From Paludisphaera soli (GTDB lineage: Bacteria > Planctomycetota > Planctomycetia > Isosphaerales > Isosphaeraceae): DNA of 64,000 nucleotides. Positions 45,355-54,692 of the stretch are shown here, in pieces (position 1 is the first letter of the stretch; every line of letters starts with the position of its first letter). The stretch spans positions 295,401 to 359,400 of the forward strand of contig NZ_JAALJI010000004.1 of assembly GCF_011064595.1 (NCBI RefSeq), given 5' to 3'. Below the pieces are notes generated by a model that had not been told where the DNA came from, ran no database searches, and saw only the letters and a program-made list of their open reading frames with translations. The translations under genes and the position numbers were made by a program.

Positions 45355-46605
45355 ATGCTCTGCGTCGTGTTTCTGGCGGCCTTGCTGATCAACGCCCCGG
45401 CGGGGCAGGAGCCGAAGGCGAAGGCGGCCGAGGCCGACGCCCCGGCCGCGCCCGCGCTCGGCGACCGGGTGGTCCTGCGCGACGGCCAGGAGGTCCTGGG
45501 ACTGGTCACGTCGACCGCCGCCGGGCCGAGGGTCGGCTTCGACATGCTCGTCCGTCGCGAGTGGGCCGAGGCCCACGTCCCCGAGCACGCCGCGCGGTGG
45601 GCCCGGAACGCGGCGACGATGACCAAGCCGACCCTCGCCGAGCGCCGCCGCCGGCTGGAAGCCTGGCGGGCCGAACGGGCGAACGCCGTCGGCGGGGCCG
45701 ACCGGGTCGTCGCCTGGATCGACTCCGAACTGAAGCGGATGGACGACCCCGCGAGCCTCGACGCCCCCTTGCTCGCCGTCCGCATCCCGCGCGACGGCAG
45801 CCGGTCGGCCGAGCGCGGGACCGACGCCGGCCGGCGGATGCTCGCCCTGGGCTGGCTCGCCGGCCTGACCGACGTCGAGGACAAGTCGCCCGCCGAGATC
45901 CGCGACGCGCTCGAAGGCCGGGGCTTCGATCTGGAGGGAGCCGAGGTCCCCTCGCTCGACCGCCTCCTGCCGATCGTCGCCGAGCCCGAGGCGAAGTGGT
46001 ACGCCCGACGCGCCGCGACCGAGCTGGCCGTCGAGACCGGCCGCCGGTTCATCCGCTATAACAGCCTGCTCCTCCCCGACCCGACCGACGGCCAGCCCCT
46101 CGGCGCGAAGCTCGACCCGTCGATGATCCTCAACGACATCGGCCGGCTTTTGGACCCGAACGCCGGGGCCGTCGACCCGCTCGCCCCCGCCCTGGAGCAG
46201 ATCGCCGCGCAGGGGGGGACGGGAGCCGTGGTCACGGCCTTGCAGATGGCCCCCGACCTCAGCCGGGTCGCGGTCGAGGTCGCCCTGTGGGTCCGGGGCC
46301 CCCGGGGCTGGGGCGTCTACGGATCGCGCAACGCCGTCGTCCGGCCCGAGGACGTGGAGCCCGGCGCCGCCGCCGGGATCGCCCAGGACCCCCAGATCCA
46401 GTCGGTCTTCAACATCGCCGAATCCCTCGGCCTCGGTGCCGTGACCGCCGACATGAAGGAGCGGAGCCTCCGCATCGGCGCCGCCACCAGCCGCGCCCTC
46501 AGCCTCGCCCGCTCGGCCTTCACCCAGGAGATGAACGCCTTGGCCTTCCCCGTCCTGGAGCCGACGACCACCCCGGAAAAGCCGCCGGCGGCCCCCGGTC
46601 CGTAA
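45355..46605 (+). CDS. Hypothetical exported protein
   Basis: A 416-residue protein from ATG 45355 with GAGGTG 5 bases upstream. MLCVVFLAALLINAPAGQEP is a signal peptide. The N-terminal part (LGDRVVLRDGQEVLGLVTST) is a strand-rich segment also seen at the start of planctomycete DUF1570-type proteins; the rest is largely helical (LAERRRRLEAWRAERANAV, MKERSLRIGAATSRALSLAR). No catalytic motif is recognised. It is divergent from pxpB. Confidence 0.75.
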   Translation: MLCVVFLAALLINAPAGQEPKAKAAEADAPAAPALGDRVVLRDGQEVLGLVTSTAAGPRVGFDMLVRREWAEAHVPEHAARWARNAATMTKPTLAERRRRLEAWRAERANAVGGADRVVAWIDSELKRMDDPASLDAPLLAVRIPRDGSRSAERGTDAGRRMLALGWLAGLTDVEDKSPAEIRDALEGRGFDLEGAEVPSLDRLLPIVAEPEAKWYARRAATELAVETGRRFIRYNSLLLPDPTDGQPLGAKLDPSMILNDIGRLLDPNAGAVDPLAPALEQIAAQGGTGAVVTALQMAPDLSRVAVEVALWVRGPRGWGVYGSRNAVVRPEDVEPGAAAGIAQDPQIQSVFNIAESLGLGAVTADMKERSLRIGAATSRALSLARSAFTQEMNALAFPVLEPTTTPEKPPAAPGP

Positions 46606-46614
46606 GACGAAGGT

Positions 46615-46636
46615 CCTTCCCCCGCCGGGGGGAAGG
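46615..46636. terminator. Bidirectional hairpin terminator candidate
   Basis: CCTTCCCCC (46615-46623) pairs with GGGGGAAGG (46628-46636) across a 4-base GCCG loop, giving 9 bp, in the 71-base gap between two convergent genes. Only a short T-rich tract (GTTTGT) follows on the plus side, so it may act as a weak intrinsic or Rho-assisted terminator for both. Confidence 0.55.
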
Positions 46637-46676
46637 CCGTTTGTCGCCGGACATTAGAGCCTGCGGCGAGGGCGGC

Positions 46677-47993
46677 TCAATCAGGATCCGTCGGCGTCGC
46701 CTCCTGCTTCGGCGGCTCATCGGGCGAGAACCTCAGCGGTCGCCGGGGATTCCGTCGGTAGTCCAGCTCGTCCAGCAGATCGTCCTTGAGGTCGCCGTGC
46801 GTGTCGAACGGCCGCCAGCGCGACTTCGGCATCACGACCTGGTTCCAGGCGATGTCCCCCGCCTGACCGCCGAGGAAGATCAGGGCCAGGACGAGCGTGA
46901 TCCAGGGCCTCGTCAGCCGGCCGGCCGCCGCCATCCCCTCGGCGAGCAGCAGGTGGTAGGTCGGCGCCAGCGAGAGGATCAGCCGGCCGTGGAACGGATA
47001 CTGGTGCAGGGCCGAGGCCGCCAGGTGGAAGAGCAGGGGGGCGACCACCACGAACAGGCCCCCTCGCCATCGCCTCCCCAGCGAGGCCGCCCCGACGACG
47101 GCCAGGATCGTCGCCAGCACGGCGGTCGCGATGAGGCCGAACGGCGTGAGCACGCTCCCCGGGTTGATGAAGACGTTCGCCAGGGTCTCCATCGTGAACC
47201 GGGCGTCGATCCAGGAGCGTGGCGGGATCGGCAGGAAGGCGAAATCCCACCACGTCCAGAGGAAGTCCCCCTTGCTCACGATCGCCTTCGACACGGCGAA
47301 ACATCCGAGGAAGCTGGCGAACCACCCCGCGCAGATCGCGACCGCCACGGCCGCCGCCCGCCGGCCTCCCGTCGCGTAGCTTCGGGCGATCAGGTGGAAC
47401 CCCACGCCCGCCAGGACGAACACCACCGGGAACGAGAACCAGGGGACGACGATCCCCCAGGCCGCCAGCGCCGCCAACCTTCGTCGCGAGGGAGGCTCGG
47501 GTCCCGGCGGCACGGCCAGCAGCAAGGTCGCCATCGCCCCGACGAGGTCGCACGAGTACTGCTTGATCTCGGCCGAGTAGTAGATCAGGTGATCCGCCAT
47601 CGCCAGCATCCAGACCGCGATCGGCACGGCGAAGCGATCGAGGTACCGGCGGGCGAGGGGGGCGACCAGGAACATCGACGCCAGCCCGCAGAGCAGGGGG
47701 AAGAGTCGGCCCGACGCCTCGACCCGGATCGGCAGTCGCACGAGCGCCCGCTCGATCGCCAGGAACCCCGGCGGCGCGAGCTGGTCCTGCTTGAGGACGT
47801 GATGGAAGTCGAAGACCGGCACGCCGACGAGGTTCTTGAGCAGCGCGGTCTCATCCATGTAAAGGTCGCGCAGCGTGGAGTACTCCCAGAGCCGCAGCGC
47901 CAGGCCGACGAGGACCCCCAGCCGGACGAGCTTCTCCAGTCGGCCGGGGCCCGGGGGGGCTGGAGGGGGGGGCTCGGTCGGGCTCGTCGGCAT
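46677..47993 (-). CDS. Polytopic membrane protein, GT39-like glycosyltransferase fold
   Basis: A 438-residue protein with about ten hydrophobic segments. After the first helix comes YSTLRDLYMDETALLKNLVG, where the DE pair lies at the usual place of the GT-C/GT39 acidic motif. FDFHHVLKQDQLAPPGFLAI and YYSAEIKQYSCDLV resemble the lumenal loops of planctomycete ArnT-like mannosyltransferases. Such enzymes use lipid-linked sugars to glycosylate proteins or lipids; donor and acceptor are unknown. The start at 47993 is chosen over one 84 bases upstream because the extra residues are charged and low-complexity; no strong ribosome-binding site is seen. Confidence 0.78.
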   Translation of the reverse strand: MPTSPTEPPPPAPPGPGRLEKLVRLGVLVGLALRLWEYSTLRDLYMDETALLKNLVGVPVFDFHHVLKQDQLAPPGFLAIERALVRLPIRVEASGRLFPLLCGLASMFLVAPLARRYLDRFAVPIAVWMLAMADHLIYYSAEIKQYSCDLVGAMATLLLAVPPGPEPPSRRRLAALAAWGIVVPWFSFPVVFVLAGVGFHLIARSYATGGRRAAAVAVAICAGWFASFLGCFAVSKAIVSKGDFLWTWWDFAFLPIPPRSWIDARFTMETLANVFINPGSVLTPFGLIATAVLATILAVVGAASLGRRWRGGLFVVVAPLLFHLAASALHQYPFHGRLILSLAPTYHLLLAEGMAAAGRLTRPWITLVLALIFLGGQAGDIAWNQVVMPKSRWRPFDTHGDLKDDLLDELDYRRNPRRPLRFSPDEPPKQEATPTDPD

Positions 47994-48175
47994 AACGCGT
48001 TCGGACGGTTCCGTTTCCAACTCGCGCCTCGTCTCATGGCGGCGTCGCGCGGGTAAACTGGACGTTGAAGCGTCCATCCTCGACCGGGTATTGTACTGGA
48101 CTGCGCCCCGGTCGACGAATCGGGACCGCCTTCGAAAATCTGCAAACGCCGAAACGCAGCCGAAAGGGATCTCCG

Positions 48176-48976
48176 ATGGGACTGTTCACCGGGAAGAAGG
48201 GCGTGGTGCTGGGGGTCGCGAACGATTTCAGCATCGCCTGGGCCGTCACCCGCAAGCTCGTCGACGAGGGCGCGGAGGTCGGCTTCACCCACCTCCCCGG
48301 CGACAAGATGGAACGTCGCGTGCGGAAGCTCGCCGAGCCGATCGGGGCCAAGCTGATCACCCCCTGCGACGTCCAGAAGGACGAGGACATCGCCCGCGTC
48401 TTCGAGGAGGCCGGAAAGGTCTACGGCACGCTCGACTTCGTGCTCCACTCGATCGCCTTCGCCCCGCTCGACGACATCAAGTGCGCCTTCGTCGACGCCA
48501 GCCGCGAAGGCTTCAAGACCGCCATGGAGATCAGCGCCTACAGCCTGGCCGCCGTCTCCCGCTATGCGTCCAAGGTCATGCCCGAGGGGGGCTCGATCCT
48601 CACCCTCACGTATTACGGCGGCGAGAAGGTCGTCCCCGGCTACAACATGATGGGCGTCTGCAAGGCGGCGCTCGACGCCTCGGTGAAGTACCTGGCGTAC
48701 GACCTCGGCCCGAAGAACATCCGCGTCAACGCCGTCTCCGCCGGCCCGGTCAAGACGCTGGCCGCCTCGGCCGTCGGCGACTTCGACGACCTCTCCGGCC
48801 TCTACGACGCCGTCTCCCCCATGCAGCGCAACATCACCCGCGACGAGGTGGGGGCCTCGGGCATGTTCCTGCTGTCCGACCTGGCCACCGGCATCACCGG
48901 CGAGATCCTCCACGTCGACTGCGGCTACAACGTGATGGGCTCCCCCGGTCGCGCCCTCGAAAAGGCCAAGGCCTGA
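48176..48976 (+). CDS. fabI: Enoyl-[acyl-carrier-protein] reductase (NADH)
   Basis: A 266-residue enzyme of the last step of fatty-acid elongation. [20 protein letters not shown] is the FabI cofactor motif; [30 protein letters not shown] and [15 protein letters not shown] are diagnostic. The catalytic pair Y156 and K163 (Y-x6-K) is at the same positions as in the well-studied enterobacterial enzyme. AAAGGGA lies upstream of the ATG. The Nudix gene follows after 1 base, so the two form an operon. Confidence 0.96.
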   Translation: MGLFTGKKGVVLGVANDFSIAWAVTRKLVDEGAEVGFTHLPGDKMERRVRKLAEPIGAKLITPCDVQKDEDIARVFEEAGKVYGTLDFVLHSIAFAPLDDIKCAFVDASREGFKTAMEISAYSLAAVSRYASKVMPEGGSILTLTYYGGEKVVPGYNMMGVCKAALDASVKYLAYDLGPKNIRVNAVSAGPVKTLAASAVGDFDDLSGLYDAVSPMQRNITRDEVGASGMFLLSDLATGITGEILHVDCGYNVMGSPGRALEKAKA

Positions 48977-48977
48977 C

Positions 48978-49400
48978 GTGGCCGACGCCGAGACCGGCCG
49001 CCCGGGAGGACCGATCCTGGGCGGCATCGGGATCATCCGTCGCGGGGGCCGCTTCCTCATCCGGCAGCGGCCCCCCGGGACGGTCTACGCCGGCTACTGG
49101 GAGTTCCCCGGCGGCAAGGTCGAGCCCGGCGAGACCGTTGAGCAGGCCACCGTCCGCGAATGCCGCGAGGAGACCGGTCTGGAAATCGTCGCTAACCGAC
49201 TACGGGCCGTGATCGAGCACGCCTACCCCCACGGTCTCGTCCGACTCCACTTCTTCGATTGCTCGCCCGTCGACCCCTCCGCCGAACCCGACCCGGAACA
49301 CGGCTGCCGCTGGGTCTCCGCCTCCGATCTCTCCACCTACCGCTTCCCCGAGGCGAACGAGCCGATCCTCGACCAACTCGTCGCCGAGGATGAGGCCTGA
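48978..49400 (+). CDS. Nudix hydrolase, MutT-like
   Basis: A 140-residue protein from GTG 48978, one base after fabI. The Nudix box GGKVEPGETVEQATVRECRE followed by ETGLEI is complete (GX5EX7REUXEEXGU). YWEFPGGKVEPGE and the length suggest an 8-oxo-dGTP diphosphatase of the MutT/NudG group that sanitises the nucleotide pool. Specificity is inferred. Confidence 0.9.
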   Translation: MADAETGRPGGPILGGIGIIRRGGRFLIRQRPPGTVYAGYWEFPGGKVEPGETVEQATVRECREETGLEIVANRLRAVIEHAYPHGLVRLHFFDCSPVDPSAEPDPEHGCRWVSASDLSTYRFPEANEPILDQLVAEDEA

Positions 49401-49803
49401 GCCCCCCGGGCGTTCCCGGCCGATTCCTGCGTCGCCAGGTTCCCGGCGGCCTCCAGGCGAGATGAATTCTCGGCTCTGTCGTCCGCAACTCGACAAGTCG
49501 TCGCATCCTCAATCTGAGGGACTCTCGGGCAAAACCCTCGTCGTCGTGCGCGTGATGTCTCGTCCGGCCCCATCTCCGCCCCGGGTGCCGGGCCATTTGA
49601 AGAGTCGAACGCGGGTGGATCGAATCCAAGGAGGCGTCCGAGCCGCGACGGAATGGGTCGAAGCGCGTCGAACGAACCCAATCTCCAGGCCCGATCGTAG
49701 GGTTTAAAAGGTTTGCTGGTAATAGTTTGCGGCCGATGGGTTCGCTTTCGGGCGTCGCGAACGAACCCAATCTGTCGGGGCCGGACGTTTCAGTCAGTGG
49801 ACG
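49401..49803. other. Intergenic region with short direct repeats
   Basis: No gene is supported in this 403-base gap. CGAACGAACCCAATCT occurs twice (49669-49684 and 49758-49773), and part of it (CGAACCCA) also appears inverted near 49740. A short AT-rich patch (TTTAAAAGGTTTGCTGG) lies between the copies. This looks like an interspersed noncoding repeat rather than a gene. Confidence 0.5.
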
Positions 49804-50325
49804 TCAGTTTCGACGCTGGAGGGTCCGCAGGACGCTGACGACGTCCACCTGGGCGAACGCCTCGTCCGGGAGGCCGTCGCGAAACGTCTCCCAGGAAAGC
49901 TCGCCCCGTTCGAGGCGGTCGTAGCGAAGGACCAGCTCGACGCCTTGCGGGTCGGTCGCGGCCCATCGTTGCAGGAGGCCGAGGAGGGCTCGCTCATCGG
50001 GGCCGCCCGGAGCGACAGTTCCTAGGGCCGGATAGAAATGTCCGAACACCAGTTCGGGCGGTCGGGGGGGATCGTCGAAGTCGAGGGCGAAGGAGACCAG
50101 GCAGAAGTCGCGGACTTCGCCCCGGGCGTCGCGGAAGCGGACCCCCTTGCTGCCGCCGTCGTCGAACGACAGGGCCTCGACGATCGTGATCGGCTCGACC
50201 ACATCGCGCAGATAGGGGCTGGGGGAGAGGGGCAGGGGGCCCCGGCCGAGGCGCATGAAAAACGCCGCGCCCACAAGGAACGCGGCGAGGATGGCTGTGA
50301 TCAGGAGGGGCCGACGACGGGTCAT
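49804..50325 (-). CDS. Hypothetical membrane-anchored protein
   Basis: A 173-residue protein with an N-terminal anchor (RRRPLLITAILAAFLVGAAF) and a soluble part of mixed strands and helices (VVEPITIVEALSFDDGGSKG, LVSFALDFDDPPRPPELVFG, VELVLRYDRLERGELSWETF). No family recognised. It lies 9 bases downstream of clpP on the same strand and may share its transcript. Confidence 0.65.
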   Translation of the reverse strand: MTRRRPLLITAILAAFLVGAAFFMRLGRGPLPLSPSPYLRDVVEPITIVEALSFDDGGSKGVRFRDARGEVRDFCLVSFALDFDDPPRPPELVFGHFYPALGTVAPGGPDERALLGLLQRWAATDPQGVELVLRYDRLERGELSWETFRDGLPDEAFAQVDVVSVLRTLQRRN

Positions 50326-50334
50326 GGGCGCCGC

Positions 50335-50958
50335 TCAGATCTTGTCCGGGTTCTCCGCCGGGGCGGGGAAGGCGGTCGGGGCGCGGTCGACGACGTGGTC
50401 GATCAGGCCGTAGTCCTTGGCCTCCTCGGGCGACATGAAGCGGTCCCGGTCGGTGTCCTCCTGGAGGCGTTCCAGGCTCTGGCCGGTGTGCTTGCGGTAG
50501 ATGTCGTTGAGGGCCTTTTTCATGCGGATGAACTCCTCCGCATGGATCAGGATGTCGGACGCGGTCCCTTCCATGCCGGCGAGCGGCTGGTGGATCATGA
50601 TCCGGCTGTTGGGCAGGGCGTAGCGCTTGCCCTTGGCGCCGGCGGTCATGAGCAGCGAGCCCATGCTGGCGCACTGGCCCATGCAGTAGGTGGCGACGTC
50701 GCAGGGGACCCACTGCATCGTGTCGTAGATCGCCATGCCGGCGGTCACGCTGCCGCCGGGGCTGTTGATGTACAGGTGGATGTCGGCCTTGGCGTCCTGG
50801 TGGGCGAGGACGAGCATCTGGGCGACCGCCAGGTTGGCGACGTTGTCGTCGATGGCGGTGCCCAGGATGATGATGCGGTCCTGCAGCAGGCGGGAATAGA
50901 TATCCATCGCCCGCTCTTCGCGACCGCTACGTTCGATGACGATGGGAACCAGTGGCAT
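50335..50958 (-). CDS. clpP: ATP-dependent Clp protease proteolytic subunit
   Basis: A 207-residue serine protease. The catalytic triad is visible: S98 in [15 protein letters not shown]123 in [12 protein letters not shown] and D168 in [30 protein letters not shown] is the oligomerisation and substrate strand. It forms the double-heptamer ClpP chamber with a Clp ATPase. It lies 100 bases downstream of a second clpP gene and the trigger-factor gene, the usual tig-clpP order; clpX is not in the window. Confidence 0.95.
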   Translation of the reverse strand: MPLVPIVIERSGREERAMDIYSRLLQDRIIILGTAIDDNVANLAVAQMLVLAHQDAKADIHLYINSPGGSVTAGMAIYDTMQWVPCDVATYCMGQCASMGSLLMTAGAKGKRYALPNSRIMIHQPLAGMEGTASDILIHAEEFIRMKKALNDIYRKHTGQSLERLQEDTDRDRFMSPEEAKDYGLIDHVVDRAPTAFPAPAENPDKI

Positions 50959-51058
50959 CGGAGATGAGCCTCTCTATCAGTCGGGATGCGAGCCGGCCTA
51001 GCGTTCCGCAGCGGTGTCGGGTCGAGATCGAGGAGATCGTCGTGACGCGCCCCTCGGC

Positions 51059-51778
51059 TCAGTAGGAGCCGGGGGACGCCGAGGGGGCGGAGCCGGGGCC
51101 GGGTCCAGGGCCGGGGCCGCCGGGACCAGGGCCCGCGCCGGGTCCCCCCGCGCCGAGGCCGTCGACCCCCTTCAACCCGGCGATCCGCCCGACGACCTCG
51201 TCGACAAGGCCGTACTCCTTGGCCTGGGGGGCCGAGAGGTAGCGGTCGCGTTCGGTGTCCTTGGCGATCCGCTCGATCGGCTGGCCGGTGTGGCGGGCGA
51301 GGATCTCGTTGATGACCTGGCGACTCTTGATGATCTCTTCGGCCTGGATCTCGATGTCCGAGATCTGGCCCCCCACCTGGCCGTACGGCTGGTGGATCAT
51401 GATCTTCGAGTGGGGGAGCGAGAACCGCCGCCCCTTGCTGCCGCCGGCCAGGAGCACCGCGGCACCCGAGGCGGCCAGGCCGATGCAGTAGGTGGCGATC
51501 TGGCACTCGATGAACTGCATCGTGTCGTAGATCGCCAGCGTGCTGCTGACGCTGCCGCCGGGGCTGTTGATGTAGAAGCTGATGCCCTGGGTCCGGTTCT
51601 CGTACTGGAGGTACAGGAACTTCATGACGGCGTTGTTGGCCACGCCGTCGTCGATCACGCCTTCCAGGAAGACGATCCGGTTCTCCAGGAGGAGGTCGCC
51701 GAGGGTCATCTGCCTCTGGCGCGCATAGTCGCGGTAGCGCTGAAGCTTCGGCTCCGCGAGCGGGTGGTCGAAGGGCAT
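51059..51778 (-). CDS. Second ClpP-family protease subunit with Gly/Pro-rich tail
   Basis: A 239-residue ClpP paralogue. Triad S104 (CIGLAASGAAVLLAGG), H129 (HSKIMIHQPYGQ) and D174 (IAKDTERDRY) is complete, though the usual Met after the catalytic Ser is Gly. After the fold ends near residue 205, a Gly/Pro-rich tail of about 30 residues (GAGGPGAGPGPGGPGPGPGP) is added. Two ClpPs suggest a mixed-ring or regulated protease, as in other bacteria with duplicated clpP. AAAGGGA lies about 8 bases before the ATG. Confidence 0.92.
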   Translation of the reverse strand: MPFDHPLAEPKLQRYRDYARQRQMTLGDLLLENRIVFLEGVIDDGVANNAVMKFLYLQYENRTQGISFYINSPGGSVSSTLAIYDTMQFIECQIATYCIGLAASGAAVLLAGGSKGRRFSLPHSKIMIHQPYGQVGGQISDIEIQAEEIIKSRQVINEILARHTGQPIERIAKDTERDRYLSAPQAKEYGLVDEVVGRIAGLKGVDGLGAGGPGAGPGPGGPGPGPGPGSAPSASPGSY

Positions 51779-51896
51779 GAGACGATCCCTTTCGCTGTCG
51801 GCTGCTACGAGGTCGTGGGCGGTCGGAGGGGGATCGGTCGCGCCGTCCCCGTGTTATTGGAGACGGCGGCGGCCGGAAATCAAGGGGGGCCGGGCC

Positions 51897-53387
51897 TCAT
51901 TCCGAGGCGTCGGCCGCTCCGGCCTCGCCGGCTTCGGCTTCGGGGGTGGCGGCCTCGTCGAGGGTCTCGACGGCGACCTCGGGCTCGTCGGCGGCGACGT
52001 CCTCGTACTCGACGGCCTTGAGGATGTGGTCGAGGGCCCGGCGTTCCAGGATCTGGGTGGCCAGCGCGTCGGCCAGTCCTTCCTTCTCGACCCGGGCGCG
52101 GACGCGACGGACGCTCTCGCCGGAGCGTTCGGCCATGGCTTCGACTTCCAGCTCCAGGTCCTCCTCCTCGACCTTGATCGCCTCGGCCTCGGCGACCTTG
52201 GCGAGGATGAAGAACTCCTTGAGCGAGCGGAGGGTCATCTCGTGGGCGTTGGCCCGGATCTCGGCCTGGCGGGCCCGGATGTCCTCGGGCGAGAAGCCTT
52301 CCTCGCGGAGCTCCATCACCAGGCGGGAGATGGTGCTCTTCTCCTGGCGGGAGACCAGGTCGGCCGGCAGCTCGAACGGGGTGGCGTCGATCAGGGCGTC
52401 GAGCACCTGGCGGCGGACCGCCTGGCGCTGCTGGGCCTCGATCCGCCGGGCCAGCGCGTCGCGGACCGCCTCGCGCAGCTCCTCGACGCTTTCGAAGCCG
52501 ATCGTCTGGAGGAACGAGGCGTCGACCTCGGGGAGGCGGACCTGCTTCAGGTCGTGGACGAGGGCCTTGACCTTGACGGCCTTGCCTCGCAGCGAGGGGT
52601 CGGCGACCGAGGTGCCCAGCTCGGCCTGCGCCTCGCGGGTCTCTTCCGGCTTGACGCCGGCGAGGGCCTTGCCGATCTCCGGCACGCGGCCGTCCTGGAA
52701 CCGCAACTCGGGCTGGAGCCGGAACTGGACCTCCTTGACCTCGTTGATGACGGTGTCGTCGTCGCGGAGGAAGGTGAGGTCGGCCGTCAGGTAGTCGCCG
52801 ATCTCGGCGCCCCCTTCGAGCTTGGGGACGATCTGGGCGTAGCGCTCCAGGAACCGCTCGTACTGGCCGTCGACGTCCTTCTCGGTCACCGTCCGCACCG
52901 GACGCTTGACCTTCAGGCCCTGATAGCTCGGGACGGCGAAATCGGGCCGGACTTCGACTTCCATGTCAAAGGCCATGGGGCCTTCTTCGGGGAGTTCGAT
53001 GGCGGCCACGTCCAGCTTGGGCTGGGTGATCGGGTTGAGCTCGTAGTCGCGATCGATCTGCTCGAGCGTCTCCATGAGGAGCGACGACTTGACCTGATCG
53101 GCGACCTGCTTCTTGAACCGCTTGACGACGAGCGTCTTGGGGGCGCGGCCGGGGCGGAAGCCGGGGACCTGGGCTTCCTTCTGCATAGCGCCGAGCGATT
53201 CCTCATACTGGCGATCGATTTCCGCCCGAGGGATCGTAACCGTGATATGCTTCTTGCAGGCCCCGGCGTCTTTGATCTGGACGTCGAGGTCGAGCTTCCG
53301 CTTCTCCGGCTCGGCTTGGGTCGCCTCGTCTCCGGAATCCTCGACGGCGGCCGACGTATTGAGCTCGTTCTCTTCGCCAGGTGTCAT
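51897..53387 (-). CDS. tig: Trigger factor (ribosome-associated chaperone)
   Basis: A 496-residue chaperone. The N-terminal ribosome-binding domain has ITVTIPRAEIDRQYEESLGA and the signature VPGFRPGRAPKTLVVKRFKK. A PPIase-like middle domain (GDYLTADLTFLRDDDTV) and the long helical C-terminal arms (DASFLQTIGFESVEELREAV to LEVEAMAERSGESVRRVRAR) follow. The last 40 residues are an acidic Glu/Ala tail and the N-terminus carries an acidic extension. It binds nascent chains at the ribosome exit. It leads the tig-clpP2-clpP group. Confidence 0.95.
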   Translation of the reverse strand: MTPGEENELNTSAAVEDSGDEATQAEPEKRKLDLDVQIKDAGACKKHITVTIPRAEIDRQYEESLGAMQKEAQVPGFRPGRAPKTLVVKRFKKQVADQVKSSLLMETLEQIDRDYELNPITQPKLDVAAIELPEEGPMAFDMEVEVRPDFAVPSYQGLKVKRPVRTVTEKDVDGQYERFLERYAQIVPKLEGGAEIGDYLTADLTFLRDDDTVINEVKEVQFRLQPELRFQDGRVPEIGKALAGVKPEETREAQAELGTSVADPSLRGKAVKVKALVHDLKQVRLPEVDASFLQTIGFESVEELREAVRDALARRIEAQQRQAVRRQVLDALIDATPFELPADLVSRQEKSTISRLVMELREEGFSPEDIRARQAEIRANAHEMTLRSLKEFFILAKVAEAEAIKVEEEDLELEVEAMAERSGESVRRVRARVEKEGLADALATQILERRALDHILKAVEYEDVAADEPEVAVETLDEAATPEAEAGEAGAADASE

Positions 53388-53491
53388 GAGAGGCGTTTCC
53401 TCGGGTCACGTCGGGCTGGGCGGCTTAACTCGCCAACACGCACCCGACGCGCTCGAGCGAAAACGGCCAACCCAGATGGCTATTCAAGAAG

Positions 53492-53563
53492 AGCGGGAGA
53501 TGGGATTTGAACCCACGACAACCACGTTGGCAACGTGGTGCTCTACCCCTGAGCTACTCCCGC
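53492..53563 (-). tRNA. tRNA-Gly (GCC)
   Basis: Read on the minus strand, a 72-base cloverleaf with acceptor GCGGGAG/CTCCCGC, D-arm GCTCAGGGGTAGAGC, anticodon stem CCACG/CGTGG with loop TTGCCAA (anticodon GCC) and T-arm GTGGG-TTCAAAT-CCCAT. The discriminator is U and the 3' CCA is not encoded. It lies 104 bases upstream of tig on the same strand. Confidence 0.95.
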
Positions 53564-53638
53564 GAATCGAGGCCGGAAGGCCGCGCCGGTCGACGATGGG
53601 GTGGGCCGTGTGAGCCCTTCTCGTCGAGCGGTAGACCT

Positions 53639-53666
53639 AGTATAGAGACCTCGTCGGGGATTGCAA
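53639..53666 (-). promoter_or_regulatory. Sigma-70-type promoter of tRNA-Gly
   Basis: On the minus strand TTGCAA (53661-53666) and TATACT (53639-53644) are separated by 16 bases, placing initiation about 70 bases upstream of tRNA-Gly. It may also serve tig and the clpP genes by read-through. Confidence 0.65.
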
Positions 53667-53849
53667 GCGGTCTGTCCGAAAACCCGGGAAAGTGACCCCG
53701 AGCGAGGCTTGGCGGAGGCCGGGCTTTCTATTTGCGTGCCGCCCGGCCAGATTGTACTTTTAAGGGGACGCGGTGCCCCCGGTCGTCTCTTCAGGTCGCG
53801 TTCGCGATCCCCAACCCGCGGTTCCGCCAGCAGCCGAGATCGATTCGCG

Positions 53850-54464
53850 ATGAATTACACACTTCAGGTGGTCAAGGGGCGGAGCGACGTCGGCGCCCTC
53901 AGGTTGATCGACGGGGTCAACAGCGTGGGGCGTCACGACGACTGCGTGATCCGCATCCGCTCGTCGCAGGTCAGCCGGCGTCATTGCGAGATCTTCGAGG
54001 CCGACGACCACCTGATGGTGCGCGACCTGGGGAGTTCCAACGGCACCTACGTCAACGGCAAGAGGGTGCTCGGCCAGCAGCCGCTGAAGCTCGGCGACGT
54101 GATCGGCATAGGCGGAGTCTCGCTCCGCGTCGACCCCGCGGGGGGCCCGGGCGCCGGCGCCGTCGAGCCGGGCAGCGACACCGCCGAGCTGGAGGCGGTC
54201 GCCGACGCCGTGGAGGTCGACGAGGCCGACGACTTCGAGGTCGGCGTCGAGGTCGAGGAGGAAGACGGCTTCGACCTGAACCTGGACGAATTCCCGGACG
54301 CCATCCCCCTCGACGACGAGCCGAAGCCCGAGCCCGCCAAGCCCAAGAAGTCCGCCAAGAAGCCGGCCCAGCCGGCGGCCGCCGCCGAGGCCGAGGAGCC
54401 CGTCAAGGAGGACGACGCCGTGGCCCAGTTCCTCATGGACCTCAAGCTCGACGAGGACGACTGA
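53850..54464 (+). CDS. FHA-domain protein
   Basis: A 204-residue cytoplasmic protein from ATG 53850. The FHA domain occupies about residues 1-95: SVGRHDDCVIRIRSSQVSRR (GR and SRRH motifs), HCEIFEADDHLMVRDLGSSN, GTYVNGKRVLG. FHA domains bind phosphothreonine. The rest is an acidic, Ala/Glu/Lys-rich linker ending in DAVAQFLMDLKLDEDD, a short amphipathic helix that may be a docking tag. It probably links a Ser/Thr kinase to a partner; no kinase is adjacent. Confidence 0.88.
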   Translation: MNYTLQVVKGRSDVGALRLIDGVNSVGRHDDCVIRIRSSQVSRRHCEIFEADDHLMVRDLGSSNGTYVNGKRVLGQQPLKLGDVIGIGGVSLRVDPAGGPGAGAVEPGSDTAELEAVADAVEVDEADDFEVGVEVEEEDGFDLNLDEFPDAIPLDDEPKPEPAKPKKSAKKPAQPAAAAEAEEPVKEDDAVAQFLMDLKLDEDD

Positions 54465-54573
54465 GGCCCCGGCCCCGCCTCGCCCGTCCGTCCCGAGCGA
54501 CCTCGCGGACCGTCGCCGCAGGGCGACGCCGCCTTCGTCTTTGTTGAACTTTGGCATCGTCCGGTTGCAGCGA

Positions 54574-54600
54574 TTGCATTTCCGGTGTGCATGCTATAAA
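54574..54600 (+). promoter_or_regulatory. Candidate promoter of the LexA-like regulator gene
   Basis: TTGCAT (54574-54579) and TATAAA (54595-54600) with a 15-base spacer lie 93 bases upstream of the start at 54693, in the only AT-richer patch of the gap. The spacer is shorter than optimal. Confidence 0.4.
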
Positions 54601-54692
54601 AAGCCCTAGGACGGGGCCCGCTCCCAGCCCGGAGCGTTGCGATTAGTTGGTTTCGATAACCTCTCGTCGATTTTAATCAGGATGGTACTTCC

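Noticed and set aside
49192..49770. A 192-residue minus-strand frame near the Nudix gene
   Set aside because: It overlaps the Nudix gene antisense and its remainder coincides with the repeat-bearing gap; no leader, domain or ribosome-binding site.
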